DNA of 64,000 nucleotides from Alphaproteobacteria bacterium. GTDB taxonomy: Bacteria; Pseudomonadota; Alphaproteobacteria; Rhodobacterales; Rhodobacteraceae. Shown piece after piece: positions 36,177 through 44,144 of this stretch; position 1 is the stretch's first letter; each line of letters begins with the position of its first letter. Under the pieces are notes generated by a model that worked only from the letters and a program-made list of their open reading frames with translations, was not told where the DNA came from and made no database searches. The DNA lies in assembly GCA_030425395.1 (NCBI GenBank), contig JAUIAS010000001.1, forward strand, positions 1-64,000. The letters are read 5' to 3'. Both the position numbers and the translations under genes were made by a program.

Positions 36177-36587
36177 TCAATCCAAGGCAAGAAGAACAGC
36201 AACGACCCGCCTGTTGCTGCGGCGGCCATCCTCGGTCAGATTGCTTGCTACCGGGGCCAACGAACCTGCCCCGGCGACATCGACCCGCTCCGGCGAAATG
36301 GCATGGACGTCTCGCAATAGATCGCGCACGGCAGATGCACGCGCCTGAGCCAGATCAGTCGTCTCTTTCGCTGCCGTTTCGATCGTATCTGTGTGCCCCA
36401 CCAGACGAATGCGCGCTTGCGGATGCTCCACGAGAAACCTCGCAAGCGGTCCCAGTCCCTGCCCATCCTGAATCAAAGGAATTTCAGCCCCCGCGCCGAA
36501 TACCAGCCCTTTCAACACAACGGCTCCGGTCGCAATCAACTGCGCATCGAACTGGCGGACAGAGGGGCGCGGCTGGCGTGCCCCCAT
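36177..36587 (-). CDS. OmpA-like peptidoglycan-binding domain, C-terminal part of a split gene
   Basis: 136 residues. It begins inside the region before the OmpA fold and contains RLVGHTDTIETAAKETTDLAQARASAVRDLL followed by RRSNRRVV, the OmpA C-terminal signature with the Asp and Arg that bind diaminopimelate. It has no signal peptide of its own. The upstream reading frame of this strand (36608-37156) encodes a secreted N-terminal domain and ends 20 bases before this ATG in the frame one base ahead. I recall both parts fused in single proteins of about 300 residues in Rhodobacteraceae, so this is probably the detached 3' part after a one-base loss. Alternatively it is made by coupled reinitiation. 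Confidence 0.7.
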   Translation of the reverse strand: MGARQPRPSVRQFDAQLIATGAVVLKGLVFGAGAEIPLIQDGQGLGPLARFLVEHPQARIRLVGHTDTIETAAKETTDLAQARASAVRDLLRDVHAISPERVDVAGAGSLAPVASNLTEDGRRSNRRVVAVLLALD

Positions 36588-36607
36588 CGGGTGGTCCGGT
36601 TTGATTG

Positions 36608-37156
36608 TTAGTGCATCGTGGGCCTCTGGTCCATCGGGACGATGCTTTGGGGCGCGACGTCGGCGTTCATAATGCCGGTGACGGTGACGACCTGCATGAA
36701 CATTGCATCAGAAGATCCGCTGATCAAAACGCCAGCTGCCTCGGCCTTGCCTCGCCGGGCGGACAGAAACCGGAAATCGCGGAGGTTCACATACATCTCG
36801 GGCGCAGGCAGAACCTCGATACCGAACCTGAAATCAAACCCGCCGCAATCCCGTGTGTCGCACTCAAATGCGATGTCAAAGCCCTGCTCCCGCAGGTTTT
36901 CCCGGATCGGGACAAGGATTTGTAACGACGTGGCCGATTCTCCGTCGATACGAAAACTGCGATGGTGCACCAGCCCTTCCACCACGACCTGAGGCACGCC
37001 GGTATCGCCCCAACGGCCAACCGGCAGACGATACGAACCCAACTGCACGGCTTGATCTGTCACGACCCGCGCATGATCCGGCAACGCAAGGTCAAAAGCG
37101 GTGGCCACTGTTCCGACACAAGAGGCCACCACCGCAAAGGCGAATGCACGCATCAT
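36608..37156 (-). CDS. Secreted N-terminal part of the split OmpA-family gene
   Basis: 182 residues. A signal peptide (MRAFAFAVVASCVGTVATAF) is followed by a beta-rich domain with LPVGRWGDTGVPQVVVEGLVHHRSFRID, ECDTRDCGGFDFRFGIEVLPAPEMYVNLRDFRFLSA and a tail ending MDQRPTMH. Two cysteines in CDTRDC may form a disulfide. The domain normally continues into an OmpA domain, but here a TAA at 36608-36610 intervenes. The neighbouring frame stays open across the junction. Gene length and the intact signal suggest recent damage or a sequence error rather than an old pseudogene. It overlaps the next gene upstream (37153) by 4 bases. Confidence 0.7.
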   Translation of the reverse strand: MMRAFAFAVVASCVGTVATAFDLALPDHARVVTDQAVQLGSYRLPVGRWGDTGVPQVVVEGLVHHRSFRIDGESATSLQILVPIRENLREQGFDIAFECDTRDCGGFDFRFGIEVLPAPEMYVNLRDFRFLSARRGKAEAAGVLISGSSDAMFMQVVTVTGIMNADVAPQSIVPMDQRPTMH

Positions 37157-37725
37157 CTGTGCTGCGCGTGATACTCGTCATTCGGCTGCATGGCCGTGGC
37201 GCTTGCGACCCGGTTGGTCATGTTGAAAAAACCCGCGACATTGGCAATGTCCCAGATATCCCGGTCGGTGAACCCGACATCGCGAAGGCCCTGACGGTCT
37301 TTTTCTTCGACAGTTGCACTTGCCGTTGTCAGCAACGCGGCAAAGTCCAGCATCGCCCGCTGCCGGGCATCAAGCGGGGCCATACGGTAATTCATCACCA
37401 TCGCCTCACCGAGCTTGGGATCGCCCGACAATTCACGCACGGCCGCGCCATGGGCAACAAGGCAATACCAGCATTTGTTGATTGACGACACGACCACCGC
37501 GATCATCTCGCGTTCCAGTTTGCTCAGGTTGCTCTCGCCCAGCATCAGATCGTTATACATCGCCGTAAAGGTATTGAGTTTTTCAACGTTGAACGCATAG
37601 GCACGCAGAACGTTGGGCACCATGCCCAGCTTGTCCTGACAGATATCGAAGTACTTCTGCGTAGCGGGCGGAAGCGGATCGGCCATCGGCAGGTCAAGAG
37701 CGGTCGGTTGATCGGATTTGGTCAC
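37153..37725 (-). CDS. AhpD-like peroxidase-related protein (carboxymuconolactone decarboxylase family)
   Basis: 190 residues from the GTG at 37725. That start is supported by an AGAGGA site, and by a GTGA overlap with the stop of the GNAT gene. The CMD/AhpD core has KYFDICQDKLGMVPNVLRAYAFNVEKL, then the redox CxxC in NKCWYCLVAHGAAVREL. Relatives labelled peroxidase-related enzymes may reduce peroxides through the CxxC pair; the real substrate is unknown. In an apparent operon with GNAT and CinA-like genes upstream and the split OmpA gene downstream. Confidence 0.87.
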   Translation of the reverse strand: MTKSDQPTALDLPMADPLPPATQKYFDICQDKLGMVPNVLRAYAFNVEKLNTFTAMYNDLMLGESNLSKLEREMIAVVVSSINKCWYCLVAHGAAVRELSGDPKLGEAMVMNYRMAPLDARQRAMLDFAALLTTASATVEEKDRQGLRDVGFTDRDIWDIANVAGFFNMTNRVASATAMQPNDEYHAQHR

Positions 37726-38450
37726 GATAGGTCCTCTTTTGCTATTCGGTAATGGTAATGCCCCACGGATTTGAAACCGAGGGATGAATAAAGAGCATTC
37801 GCGCCGATGTTGACATCCGTGCACAGCACAGCGAGCGTTTCTGCCCCGTGCTCAAGCGCCCAGAAGGCCGCGCCGCGCATGATCCATGATCCGACGCCCA
37901 AACCACGCTGATGCGGCAAAACCTCGACGGCATGCACCATGGCAATACCGTCGTGGATTGCTGCGAATGCTGTTCCTCCCGGCTGTTCGTTCCAGCGCGC
38001 CAGCAGCCCCGTCTTGGGGCCTTTCACCCTGTCCATGACCCGCAAGCGCGCCGGCCCAATTCCACCCTTGGCCCAGATCTCGACCATGATGGCCAGCGGC
38101 TCCCAGATTGAAAACAGCGTGACCGGAGGGATCGCCGTATCAGTCAGCGCCTCGGTGCGACAGGAATAGACCGTGACCGGATCAACCAGATCATAACCAC
38201 GCGCGGCCAGCGCATCATCCAGTGCCGCTTGCCCCGGGCGCAGCATGAACATCGGGGTTTGCCCCATATCGCGCATGGCGGCCGCGGCTGCATCTATGTC
38301 GGCATCATTAACCGCGCTGTCAGTGGTGGCGGCCGATACACGTTTGCCACCGCCATCGCCGCGGCGCAGGACCCATGGTCCCGACTTCCGGATTTCGGCG
38401 GCAGGCCAGGTTTCATCTACGGCAGCGAAAATCCGGTCGTCTGACGTCAT
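37722..38450 (-). CDS. GNAT-family N-acetyltransferase
   Basis: 242 residues. The acetyl-CoA site is in the C-terminal half: VHAVEVLPHQRGLGVGSWIMRGAAFWALEHGAETL matches the R/Q-x-x-G-x-G/A loop (RGLGVG). The end NIGANALYSSLGFKSVGHYHYR is the GNAT motif B. The N-terminal half is a diverged copy. The acceptor is unknown. It shares 4 bases with the stop or start of both neighbours, so it is part of one translated unit. Confidence 0.88.
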   Translation of the reverse strand: MTSDDRIFAAVDETWPAAEIRKSGPWVLRRGDGGGKRVSAATTDSAVNDADIDAAAAAMRDMGQTPMFMLRPGQAALDDALAARGYDLVDPVTVYSCRTEALTDTAIPPVTLFSIWEPLAIMVEIWAKGGIGPARLRVMDRVKGPKTGLLARWNEQPGGTAFAAIHDGIAMVHAVEVLPHQRGLGVGSWIMRGAAFWALEHGAETLAVLCTDVNIGANALYSSLGFKSVGHYHYRIAKEDLS

Positions 38451-39172
38451 AGCCCCAAATCCCGTGCCAGTTGGGTCATAGCGGCATCAAGGCGCGCGCC
38501 GTCCGATGCACGGACCACGACATTGGCACCATAAGCGCCATCCTTCTGGAACGGATAACATCCGATGGATACGTCCGGGAACGCCGCAGCAACCGTGCTG
38601 AGCGTGTCGGCAATGTCGCCTTCGCCGCGCATCACGCGCAAGGTTTGTGACATGAGCGGTGCGCCGCCTGTCAGCGTGGGCAGGACAGAAGCCACCATCG
38701 CCTGAAAGACGCTGGGCACGCCTGCCATCACGTGCACGTTCTCAACCGTGAACCCCGGAGCGGTCGAGACAGGATTGTCGATCAAAGCTGCCCCTTCGGG
38801 AATACGCGCCATGCGGAGCCTTGCGGCGTTCAGTTCCTGCCCCGAACGATCATAATGCGCCTGCAACAAGGCGCGGGCATCTTCACGCACGTCAATTGCC
38901 CGGCCAAAGGCTTTTGCGATACAATCGGCGGTAATGTCGTCATGGGTGGGACCGATACCACCCGAGGTAAAGACGTGGTCAAAACCCTCCGACAATGCCT
39001 GGACCGCATGGATGATCGCGTCAACATCATCGGACACAACGCGGACCTCGGAAAGATTGATGCCGTGACGCGTAAGTTCTCCGGCAAGGAAATGCATATT
39101 GGAATCCCGCGTGCGTCCCGACAGGATTTCATCTCCGATAACCAGCATGGCCGCCGTCGGATTGCCCATCAA
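38447..39172 (-). CDS. CinA-like molybdopterin-binding domain protein
   Basis: 241 residues. The MoaB/MogA-type domain opens with AAMLVIGDEILSGRTRDSNMHFLAGELTRHG and has VFTSGGIGPTHDDITADCIAKAFG, the PTHDD signature of CinA. The C-terminal NMN-deamidase domain of full CinA is absent, so it is the short MoCF-only form often called competence/damage-inducible protein A. Roles in nucleotide or dinucleotide hydrolysis (COG1058) are proposed; exact substrate unknown. It is the first gene of the minus-strand unit and diverges from sfsA. Confidence 0.88.
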   Translation of the reverse strand: MMGNPTAAMLVIGDEILSGRTRDSNMHFLAGELTRHGINLSEVRVVSDDVDAIIHAVQALSEGFDHVFTSGGIGPTHDDITADCIAKAFGRAIDVREDARALLQAHYDRSGQELNAARLRMARIPEGAALIDNPVSTAPGFTVENVHVMAGVPSVFQAMVASVLPTLTGGAPLMSQTLRVMRGEGDIADTLSTVAAAFPDVSIGCYPFQKDGAYGANVVVRASDGARLDAAMTQLARDLGL

Positions 39173-39216
39173 CCTTCCTCCTTGAATGCTCTTTGCGGCA
39201 GGTATACGGCGGAGCC

Positions 39217-39924
39217 ATGCGCTTTCAAACCCCTCTTGTTCCTGCCCGGCTGATACGCCGCTACAAACGCTTTCTCGCTGATTGCGTGCTCGAAGAGACA
39301 GGAGCTGAGATCACGGCCCATTGTGCCAATCCCGGCTCGATGGCCGGTCTTGCGGCACCGGGCACGCGGGTCTGGCTGGAACCCAACGATGACCCGAAAC
39401 GCAAGCTCAAATACGGTTGGCGTCTGGTGGATCACGAAAATGGTCACTTTACCGGCGTTGACACAGCCGTGCCCAACCGTGTTCTGCGCGCCGCCTTTGA
39501 GGCGCGATCCATCGAGGAACTAGCCGCTTACACATCGGTGCGCCCCGAAGTCCCCTTTGCCGAAAGAAGCCGGATTGATTTCCTGCTGACCGGTGACGGG
39601 CTGCCCGATGCTTGGGTCGAGGTCAAAAGCGTAACCCTGTGCCGCCAGCCCGGCCTTGCCGAATTTCCCGACAGCGTGACCAAACGCGGTGCCAAGCATC
39701 TGGGCGATCTGGCTGAATTGGCCGCAGCCGGCAAACGCGCCGTTTTGCTGTTTCTGGTTCAACGCACCGATTGCGATCGTATCGACCTCGCCCGAGACAT
39801 TGATCCCGCGTATGCCACAGCCTTTGAAACGGCGCGGGCCGCAGGTGTCGAAATCCTTGCGCTTTCGTGCGATATTTCGCCCACATCCATCGAAATCGGG
39901 CCTGCAATCATTACATGCCCGTGA
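39217..39924 (+). CDS. sfsA: SfsA-family DNA/sugar-fermentation-stimulation protein
   Basis: 235 residues from the ATG at 39217; eight extra residues upstream are unlikely. The N-terminal OB-like domain is RRYKRFLADCVLEETGAEITAHCANPGSMAGL, and the catalytic domain shows RSRIDFLLTG (SRIDF), DAWVEVKSVTLCRQPGLAEFPDSVTKRGAKHL, and LFLVQRTDCD. The WVEVKSVTL segment holds the acidic-Lys nuclease-like motif. SfsA is linked to regulation of sugar use and has a nuclease-like fold. It is separated by 54 bases from map on the same strand. Confidence 0.93.
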   Translation: MRFQTPLVPARLIRRYKRFLADCVLEETGAEITAHCANPGSMAGLAAPGTRVWLEPNDDPKRKLKYGWRLVDHENGHFTGVDTAVPNRVLRAAFEARSIEELAAYTSVRPEVPFAERSRIDFLLTGDGLPDAWVEVKSVTLCRQPGLAEFPDSVTKRGAKHLGDLAELAAAGKRAVLLFLVQRTDCDRIDLARDIDPAYATAFETARAAGVEILALSCDISPTSIEIGPAIITCP

Positions 39925-39978
39925 GAACGGCTGGCCCTTGGCCGATGGAAGGTCTAACACATTGCCGCAAAACCACGC

Positions 39979-40806
39979 ATGGAGCCGACTGTGAAAAAAG
40001 AAGCCCGAGGACGCGTAACAAAGGATGGGATCAGGCTTTATGAAGAAGCCGATTTTGCGGGTATGCACGCGGCAGGTGCGCTTGCCGCCAAGATCCTTGA
40101 TGACATCGCCCCCCACGTTTTTCCCGGTCAGACAACCGCAGCGATCGACAAGCTGATCAACGATATGGTTGACGCAGCAGGGGCCACTTCGGCAACCATC
40201 GGTTACAAAGGATATCAGCACGCAAGCTGCATCTCCGTGAACCACGTGGTTTGTCACGGCATTCCCGGAGCAAAAACCCTCAAGGATGGGGACATCCTGA
40301 ACATAGACGTCACCGTGATCGTCGATGGATGGTTTGGTGACACCAGCCGTATGTATGTGGCGGGCAAACTGCCCCGCAAGGCCGAACGCCTGATACAGGT
40401 AACCCACGATGCCCTGATGATCGGAATCGAAGCGGTGCGCCCCGGCAATACCTTTGGCGACATCGGGCACGCGATCCAGACTTATGTCGAAAGCCATAGA
40501 ATGAGCGTCGTGCGCGACTTCTGCGGTCATGGGCTTGGTCGTGTCTTTCATGCGCCGCCCAACGTGCTCCATTATGGTCGTCCCGGAACCGCGGCCAAGC
40601 TGGAAGAAGGCATGTTCTTTACCATCGAACCCATGGTCAACCTTGGTCGGCCGGAAACGAAGACGCTGGCCGACGAATGGACGGCGGTTACCCGCGACAA
40701 ATCCCTGTCGGCCCAGTTCGAACATTCGGTCGGCGTGACCTCCGACGGGGTAGAGATATTTACCCTGTCGCCCGGCGGTCTGTTTCACCCGACCTATTCC
40801 GCCTGA
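39979..40806 (+). CDS. map: Type I methionine aminopeptidase
   Basis: 275 residues. The metal ligands are visible in order: Asp in LNIDVTVIVDGWFGDTSRM (two Asp), His in GHGLGRVFHAPP, Glu in FTIEPM and Glu in AQFEHSVGVT. The substrate His lies in VCHGIPG. It removes the initiator Met from new proteins. The N-terminal 20 residues are a short extension over the E. coli form. It converges on a HAD hydrolase gene 9 bases away. Confidence 0.95.
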   Translation: MEPTVKKEARGRVTKDGIRLYEEADFAGMHAAGALAAKILDDIAPHVFPGQTTAAIDKLINDMVDAAGATSATIGYKGYQHASCISVNHVVCHGIPGAKTLKDGDILNIDVTVIVDGWFGDTSRMYVAGKLPRKAERLIQVTHDALMIGIEAVRPGNTFGDIGHAIQTYVESHRMSVVRDFCGHGLGRVFHAPPNVLHYGRPGTAAKLEEGMFFTIEPMVNLGRPETKTLADEWTAVTRDKSLSAQFEHSVGVTSDGVEIFTLSPGGLFHPTYSA

Positions 40807-40815
40807 GCGCTGCGT

Positions 40816-41451
40816 TCACAACCCGATCAGCCCGGGAACCTGCGCCATGTCCTGAAAGACCTCTGCCCCAAGCGCAGCAAGGCGGGCACCGTCGTCATGC
40901 GGGGCAAAGCCAAGGCACCGGTATCCAGCGCGCTGCGCGGCCAACGCACCCGAAGGGCTGTCTTCAATCACAATGGGCCGCCTGCCACCCATCGCGGTAC
41001 TGGCCGCGATGAACAGGTCGGGGTCAGGCTTGGCCGTGCCCAGCACATGCGCGGAAAACATCGCGTCTTTGAACCGATGCATCATGTTGTTTTGACCAAG
41101 GGTGATCTGCATTTTTTCCGGGCTACCGTTGGAAGCCACGCAAAACCGGACACCGGCAGATTCAAGCCGATCCAACAACGCTTCCACGCCTTCGACAAGC
41201 GGCGTGGCCGTGCGTAGCGCGGCATAGATTTCGGCATAGACGTCTTCCACCCAGCTATCCGGAAGGGCCGCCCCCATTTCGCGGGCCTGAAGATGCACAC
41301 CTGCCATTGTGCCGCCAACAAATTGCGCCATGCATTCGCGCACTGTGAGCGACAATCCATGACGTTGCAGGTTCGCGGCCAGCACCGTGTTTGAGACCAC
41401 TTCGCTATCTACCAGAACGCCATCGCAATCGAAAATCACCAGATCATGCAT
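40816..41451 (-). CDS. HAD-IA family phosphatase (beta-phosphoglucomutase-like)
   Basis: 211 residues from the ATG at 41451, where AAGGA lies 8 bases upstream; a start seven residues earlier is weaker. Motif I is LVIFDCDGVLVDSEVV. Motif II is FCVASNGSPEKM. Motif III/IV is GTAKPDPDLFIAA and PIVIEDSPSGALAAQRAGYRCLGFAP. A cap domain lies at about 18-90. The set matches phosphoglycolate-phosphatase or pgmB-like enzymes. The substrate is unknown. It is 24 bases after rsmD on the same strand. Confidence 0.87.
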   Translation of the reverse strand: MHDLVIFDCDGVLVDSEVVSNTVLAANLQRHGLSLTVRECMAQFVGGTMAGVHLQAREMGAALPDSWVEDVYAEIYAALRTATPLVEGVEALLDRLESAGVRFCVASNGSPEKMQITLGQNNMMHRFKDAMFSAHVLGTAKPDPDLFIAASTAMGGRRPIVIEDSPSGALAAQRAGYRCLGFAPHDDGARLAALGAEVFQDMAQVPGLIGL

Positions 41452-41475
41452 TCTGTTTTCCTTCTTGGACACGGA

Positions 41476-42036
41476 TCATGCGGGCGCTTCGCGCCACATG
41501 AGGGTTATGTGCGTATCCCCGTATCGGCGCGCATCATGTCTTACAAAACCGGGTGGCGGCTCCATTGGGCTGCTTTCTTCCCAAACGATCAAGGCGTCAT
41601 CCGCGATCCACGCACCTTCAAGCGCCGCAAACAGGGCCTTCTGACCCAATCCCTTGCCATAGGGCGGATCAAGAAACACCAGCGAACAGGGGTCTGCCGG
41701 ATTGGGGGGCAGACGCGCCGCGTCCTTGCGCAGGATATCAGCTCGGGGGCCCGCGCCGGTCAATTGCACGTTCTGCCGGATCAGACCCAGCGCGGTGCGC
41801 CCATCATCGACAAAGGTAACATGCGACGCACCCCGAGACAGCGCCTCAAGACCCAGTGCGCCGGTGCCTGCAAACAGATCAAGAACGCGGGCACCTTCGA
41901 TCACATCGAGATGGGTCAAGACACTGAACAGACTTTCGCGCACACGATCAGTGGTAGGGCGCAGATGTGCGCCCACATCCCCCTTGCCCACAGAAGCCAA
42001 AGCCCGCCCCCGGAAATCGCCCGCGATGATCCTCAC
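41476..42036 (-). CDS. rsmD: 16S rRNA (guanine(966)-N2)-methyltransferase
   Basis: 186 residues. The start MRIIAGDFRGRALASV is the RsmD signature (RIIAGxxRGR). LRPTTDRVRESLFSVL, the SAM motif VLDLFAGTGALGLEALSRGA, and catalytic VFLDPPYGKGL follow. It methylates G966 of 16S rRNA. Its start overlaps the end of the FAD oxidoreductase gene by 4 bases (ATGA), so they are co-translated. No anomaly. Confidence 0.93.
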   Translation of the reverse strand: MRIIAGDFRGRALASVGKGDVGAHLRPTTDRVRESLFSVLTHLDVIEGARVLDLFAGTGALGLEALSRGASHVTFVDDGRTALGLIRQNVQLTGAGPRADILRKDAARLPPNPADPCSLVFLDPPYGKGLGQKALFAALEGAWIADDALIVWEESSPMEPPPGFVRHDARRYGDTHITLMWREAPA

Positions 42037-43241
42037 GCCTTGAGCAGCGGCTTTAGATCCGCCGACGGGTCGCCCACGACGCCGGGGTCGGCGGTCTTGC
42101 CTCCGTCGATAAGGCGTTTGCCAACCATATAGGCGCGGGGATCATTCATAGCGTCCACAGCAACCAATTGGTCGCCCGTATAATACCAGAACGACACGGT
42201 ATGGCCGTCGCCTTGACGGGTAATGACACGATCATATCCGGTGTTCAGACCTGCGATCTGAAGTTTGACGTCATATTGATCCGACCAGAACCACGGTTGG
42301 GGCACATAAGGCGTATTCGCCCCAAGGATATTGTCCGCGACGCATTCGGCCTGATCAATCGCGTTCGGCACGCTTTCCAGCCGAAGCCGCCCGTCTCCGT
42401 GCGGAAAGGAACAACAATCACCCGCAGCCCACACACCGGGGGCGGATGTGCGCCCCAACGCGTCTACGGCAATGCCGTTATCAACCGCGATCCCGGCTGC
42501 TTCGGCAAGAGCGGTATCCGGGACGATGCCCACGCCCGCGATGACAAAATCAACGTCCAATTCGGTGCCATCGCTCAAAATGGCACCGGTGACGCGGTCA
42601 TCACCGACAAGGCGATCCAGACCGACACCTTCCCTTATGTCAACACCGTGGGCCTGATGCAGTGCGCGGAAAAAATTGCTGGTTTCCGGGGCTGCAACAC
42701 GTTGCAGGATGCGCGGGGCCATCTCAACCAAGGTGACATGCACGCCCAGCTTGGCCGCAACCGCCGCGGCTTCCAGACCGATATACCCCCCGCCCACGAT
42801 CAAGGCACGCGCACCGTCGCGAACATCGCCGCGCATGGCGTCCACATCGGCCAGCGTGCGCACAACATGCACCCCGGAAAGATCGCCGCCAATCGCCGCC
42901 GGCAGACGTCGCGGACGCGACCCGGTGGTCAGGATCGCGGTATCATAGGCGATTGTTTCGTCGCCGAGATGCACGAGTTTGGCCGCTGTATCCAACGCGG
43001 TAACGGCAGCACCGGTGCGCAGGGTGATATCCTGTTCGGCATACATCGCTTCGGGACGCAAAAAGAGCCGTTCAACCGTCATGTCACCCAGCAGATACGC
43101 CTTGGACAAAGGGGGGCGCTGATAGGGCGGGACAGGTTCTTCGCCGATCAGGGTCACTGGCCCTTTATGGCCCGATTTGCGTAGCCGTGCCACCGCGGAT
43201 GCACCGGCCTGCCCAGCCCCGATTACAACGATGTGGTCCAT
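42033..43241 (-). CDS. FAD/NAD(P)-dependent oxidoreductase, ferredoxin-reductase type
   Basis: 402 residues. N-terminal FAD site HIVVIGAGQAGASAVARLR, NAD site LIVGGGYIGLEAAAVAAKLG (about 148-167), and the second FAD motif GVWAAGDCCSFPHG (about 272-285). A C-terminal reductase domain has EPWFWSDQYDVKLQIAG-like text (QPWFWSDQYD). The set fits putidaredoxin- or rubredoxin-reductase-like enzymes that feed P450s, dioxygenases or thioredoxin-like partners. No ferredoxin or oxygenase is nearby, so the partner is unknown. It is divergent from the peroxiredoxin gene. Confidence 0.9.
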   Translation of the reverse strand: MDHIVVIGAGQAGASAVARLRKSGHKGPVTLIGEEPVPPYQRPPLSKAYLLGDMTVERLFLRPEAMYAEQDITLRTGAAVTALDTAAKLVHLGDETIAYDTAILTTGSRPRRLPAAIGGDLSGVHVVRTLADVDAMRGDVRDGARALIVGGGYIGLEAAAVAAKLGVHVTLVEMAPRILQRVAAPETSNFFRALHQAHGVDIREGVGLDRLVGDDRVTGAILSDGTELDVDFVIAGVGIVPDTALAEAAGIAVDNGIAVDALGRTSAPGVWAAGDCCSFPHGDGRLRLESVPNAIDQAECVADNILGANTPYVPQPWFWSDQYDVKLQIAGLNTGYDRVITRQGDGHTVSFWYYTGDQLVAVDAMNDPRAYMVGKRLIDGGKTADPGVVGDPSADLKPLLKA

Positions 43242-43334
43242 GCTATACCCCCTTGAAAAGAAATCTTCTGGCCCCCAACCTTGGCGGACCCTATATGCAG
43301 CCTAGCGATAAACGCAATCACAGAGAGGTATCAC

Positions 43335-43823
43335 ATGACGATTTCCACCGGAGAAAAGCTGCCGCAGGCAACGCTCACTCAAATGGGTGAAAACGGCCCC
43401 GAAGCCGTGGATCTTTCCACGAAAACGGCTGGTCGCAAGGTCGTCATCTTTGCGGTCCCCGGCGCATTTACGCCGACATGCCATTCGGCCCATGTGCCCA
43501 GCTTTATGCGCACCAAGGCACAGTTCGACGAAAAGGGCGTAGATGAAATCATCTGTGTGTCGGTCAACGACCCGTTTGTGATGAAGGCATGGGGCGAAGC
43601 CACCGGCGCGACCGAGGCCGGAATTACCATGATGTCGGATGCACAAAGCGAATTTACCAAAGCCATCGGCATGGATTTCGACGCACCACCCGTTGGCCTG
43701 ATGGCCCGCTCCAAGCGGTATGCCATGCTTGTGGACGACGGAACCGTCACCCTGTTTCAGGAAGAAGAAAACCCCGGTATGTGCGAGGTTTCGGCAGGCG
43801 AGGGGCTTCTAGCCTCAATGTAA
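43335..43823 (+). CDS. Peroxiredoxin, Prx5 type
   Basis: 162 residues from the ATG at 43335, with GAGAGG 8 bases upstream. The redoxin domain has VPGAFTPTCHSAHVPSF, in which the Cys is the peroxidatic residue, then NDPFVMKAWG and the C-terminal GMCEVSAGEGLLASM with a possible resolving Cys. It reduces peroxides using thiol reductants, probably glutathione or thioredoxin. The enzyme is a stand-alone Prx5 without a fused glutaredoxin. A short hairpin follows the stop. Confidence 0.92.
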   Translation: MTISTGEKLPQATLTQMGENGPEAVDLSTKTAGRKVVIFAVPGAFTPTCHSAHVPSFMRTKAQFDEKGVDEIICVSVNDPFVMKAWGEATGATEAGITMMSDAQSEFTKAIGMDFDAPPVGLMARSKRYAMLVDDGTVTLFQEEENPGMCEVSAGEGLLASM

Positions 43824-43829
43824 ACCTAT

Positions 43830-43847
43830 GGGCCGTCAATACGGCCC
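43830..43847. terminator. Shared hairpin between peroxiredoxin and phhB genes
   Basis: A 7-bp stem GGGCCGT / ACGGCCC with loop CAAT between two convergent genes, ending at the phhB stop. There is no clear T-run either side, so termination is plausible but not certain. Confidence 0.45.
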
Positions 43848-44144
43848 TCAGGATGCGAGGGCGTCAAGCTTGCGGGCAAGCTTGACGTCCAGCGAACTCA
43901 AGCCATCCACGTCATGGGTTGTCAGGGTGACTTCAACCGTTTTGTAGACGTTACGCCATTCGGGATGGTGATTCCACTTTTCCGCCCAGAGAGCGGCCCG
44001 CGACATCCAGCCGAATGCCTCAACAAAATCGGTGAACTCAAATGTCTTGTGGATCGCATCGCGGTCCTTGGTCATCGCCCACCCAGTCGCAAAGAGCGGG
44101 CCCAGCAATGTGTTCCGGGTTTCCTCTGAAAGGCGTTCGGTCAT
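43848..44144 (-). CDS. phhB: Pterin-4a-carbinolamine dehydratase
   Basis: 98 residues. The dehydratase signature includes [29 protein letters not shown], with the conserved histidine pair of the active site, and F/Y-x-F segment [23 protein letters not shown]. It recycles the carbinolamine formed by aromatic amino acid hydroxylases. No phenylalanine hydroxylase gene is nearby. Its start overlaps the stop of the larger acyl-transferase gene upstream (44141-44144). The last codons contain a near-perfect 12-bp inverted repeat at 43862-43887. Confidence 0.93.
   Translation of the reverse strand: MTERLSEETRNTLLGPLFATGWAMTKDRDAIHKTFEFTDFVEAFGWMSRAALWAEKWNHHPEWRNVYKTVEVTLTTHDVDGLSSLDVKLARKLDALAS

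Noticed and set aside
39520..40788. Long minus-strand frame of 422 codons
   Set aside because: It runs opposite map and the end of sfsA, both clearly real; no family resemblance.
42168..43184. Plus-strand frame of 338 codons
   Set aside because: Antisense to the FAD oxidoreductase; composition is not protein-like.
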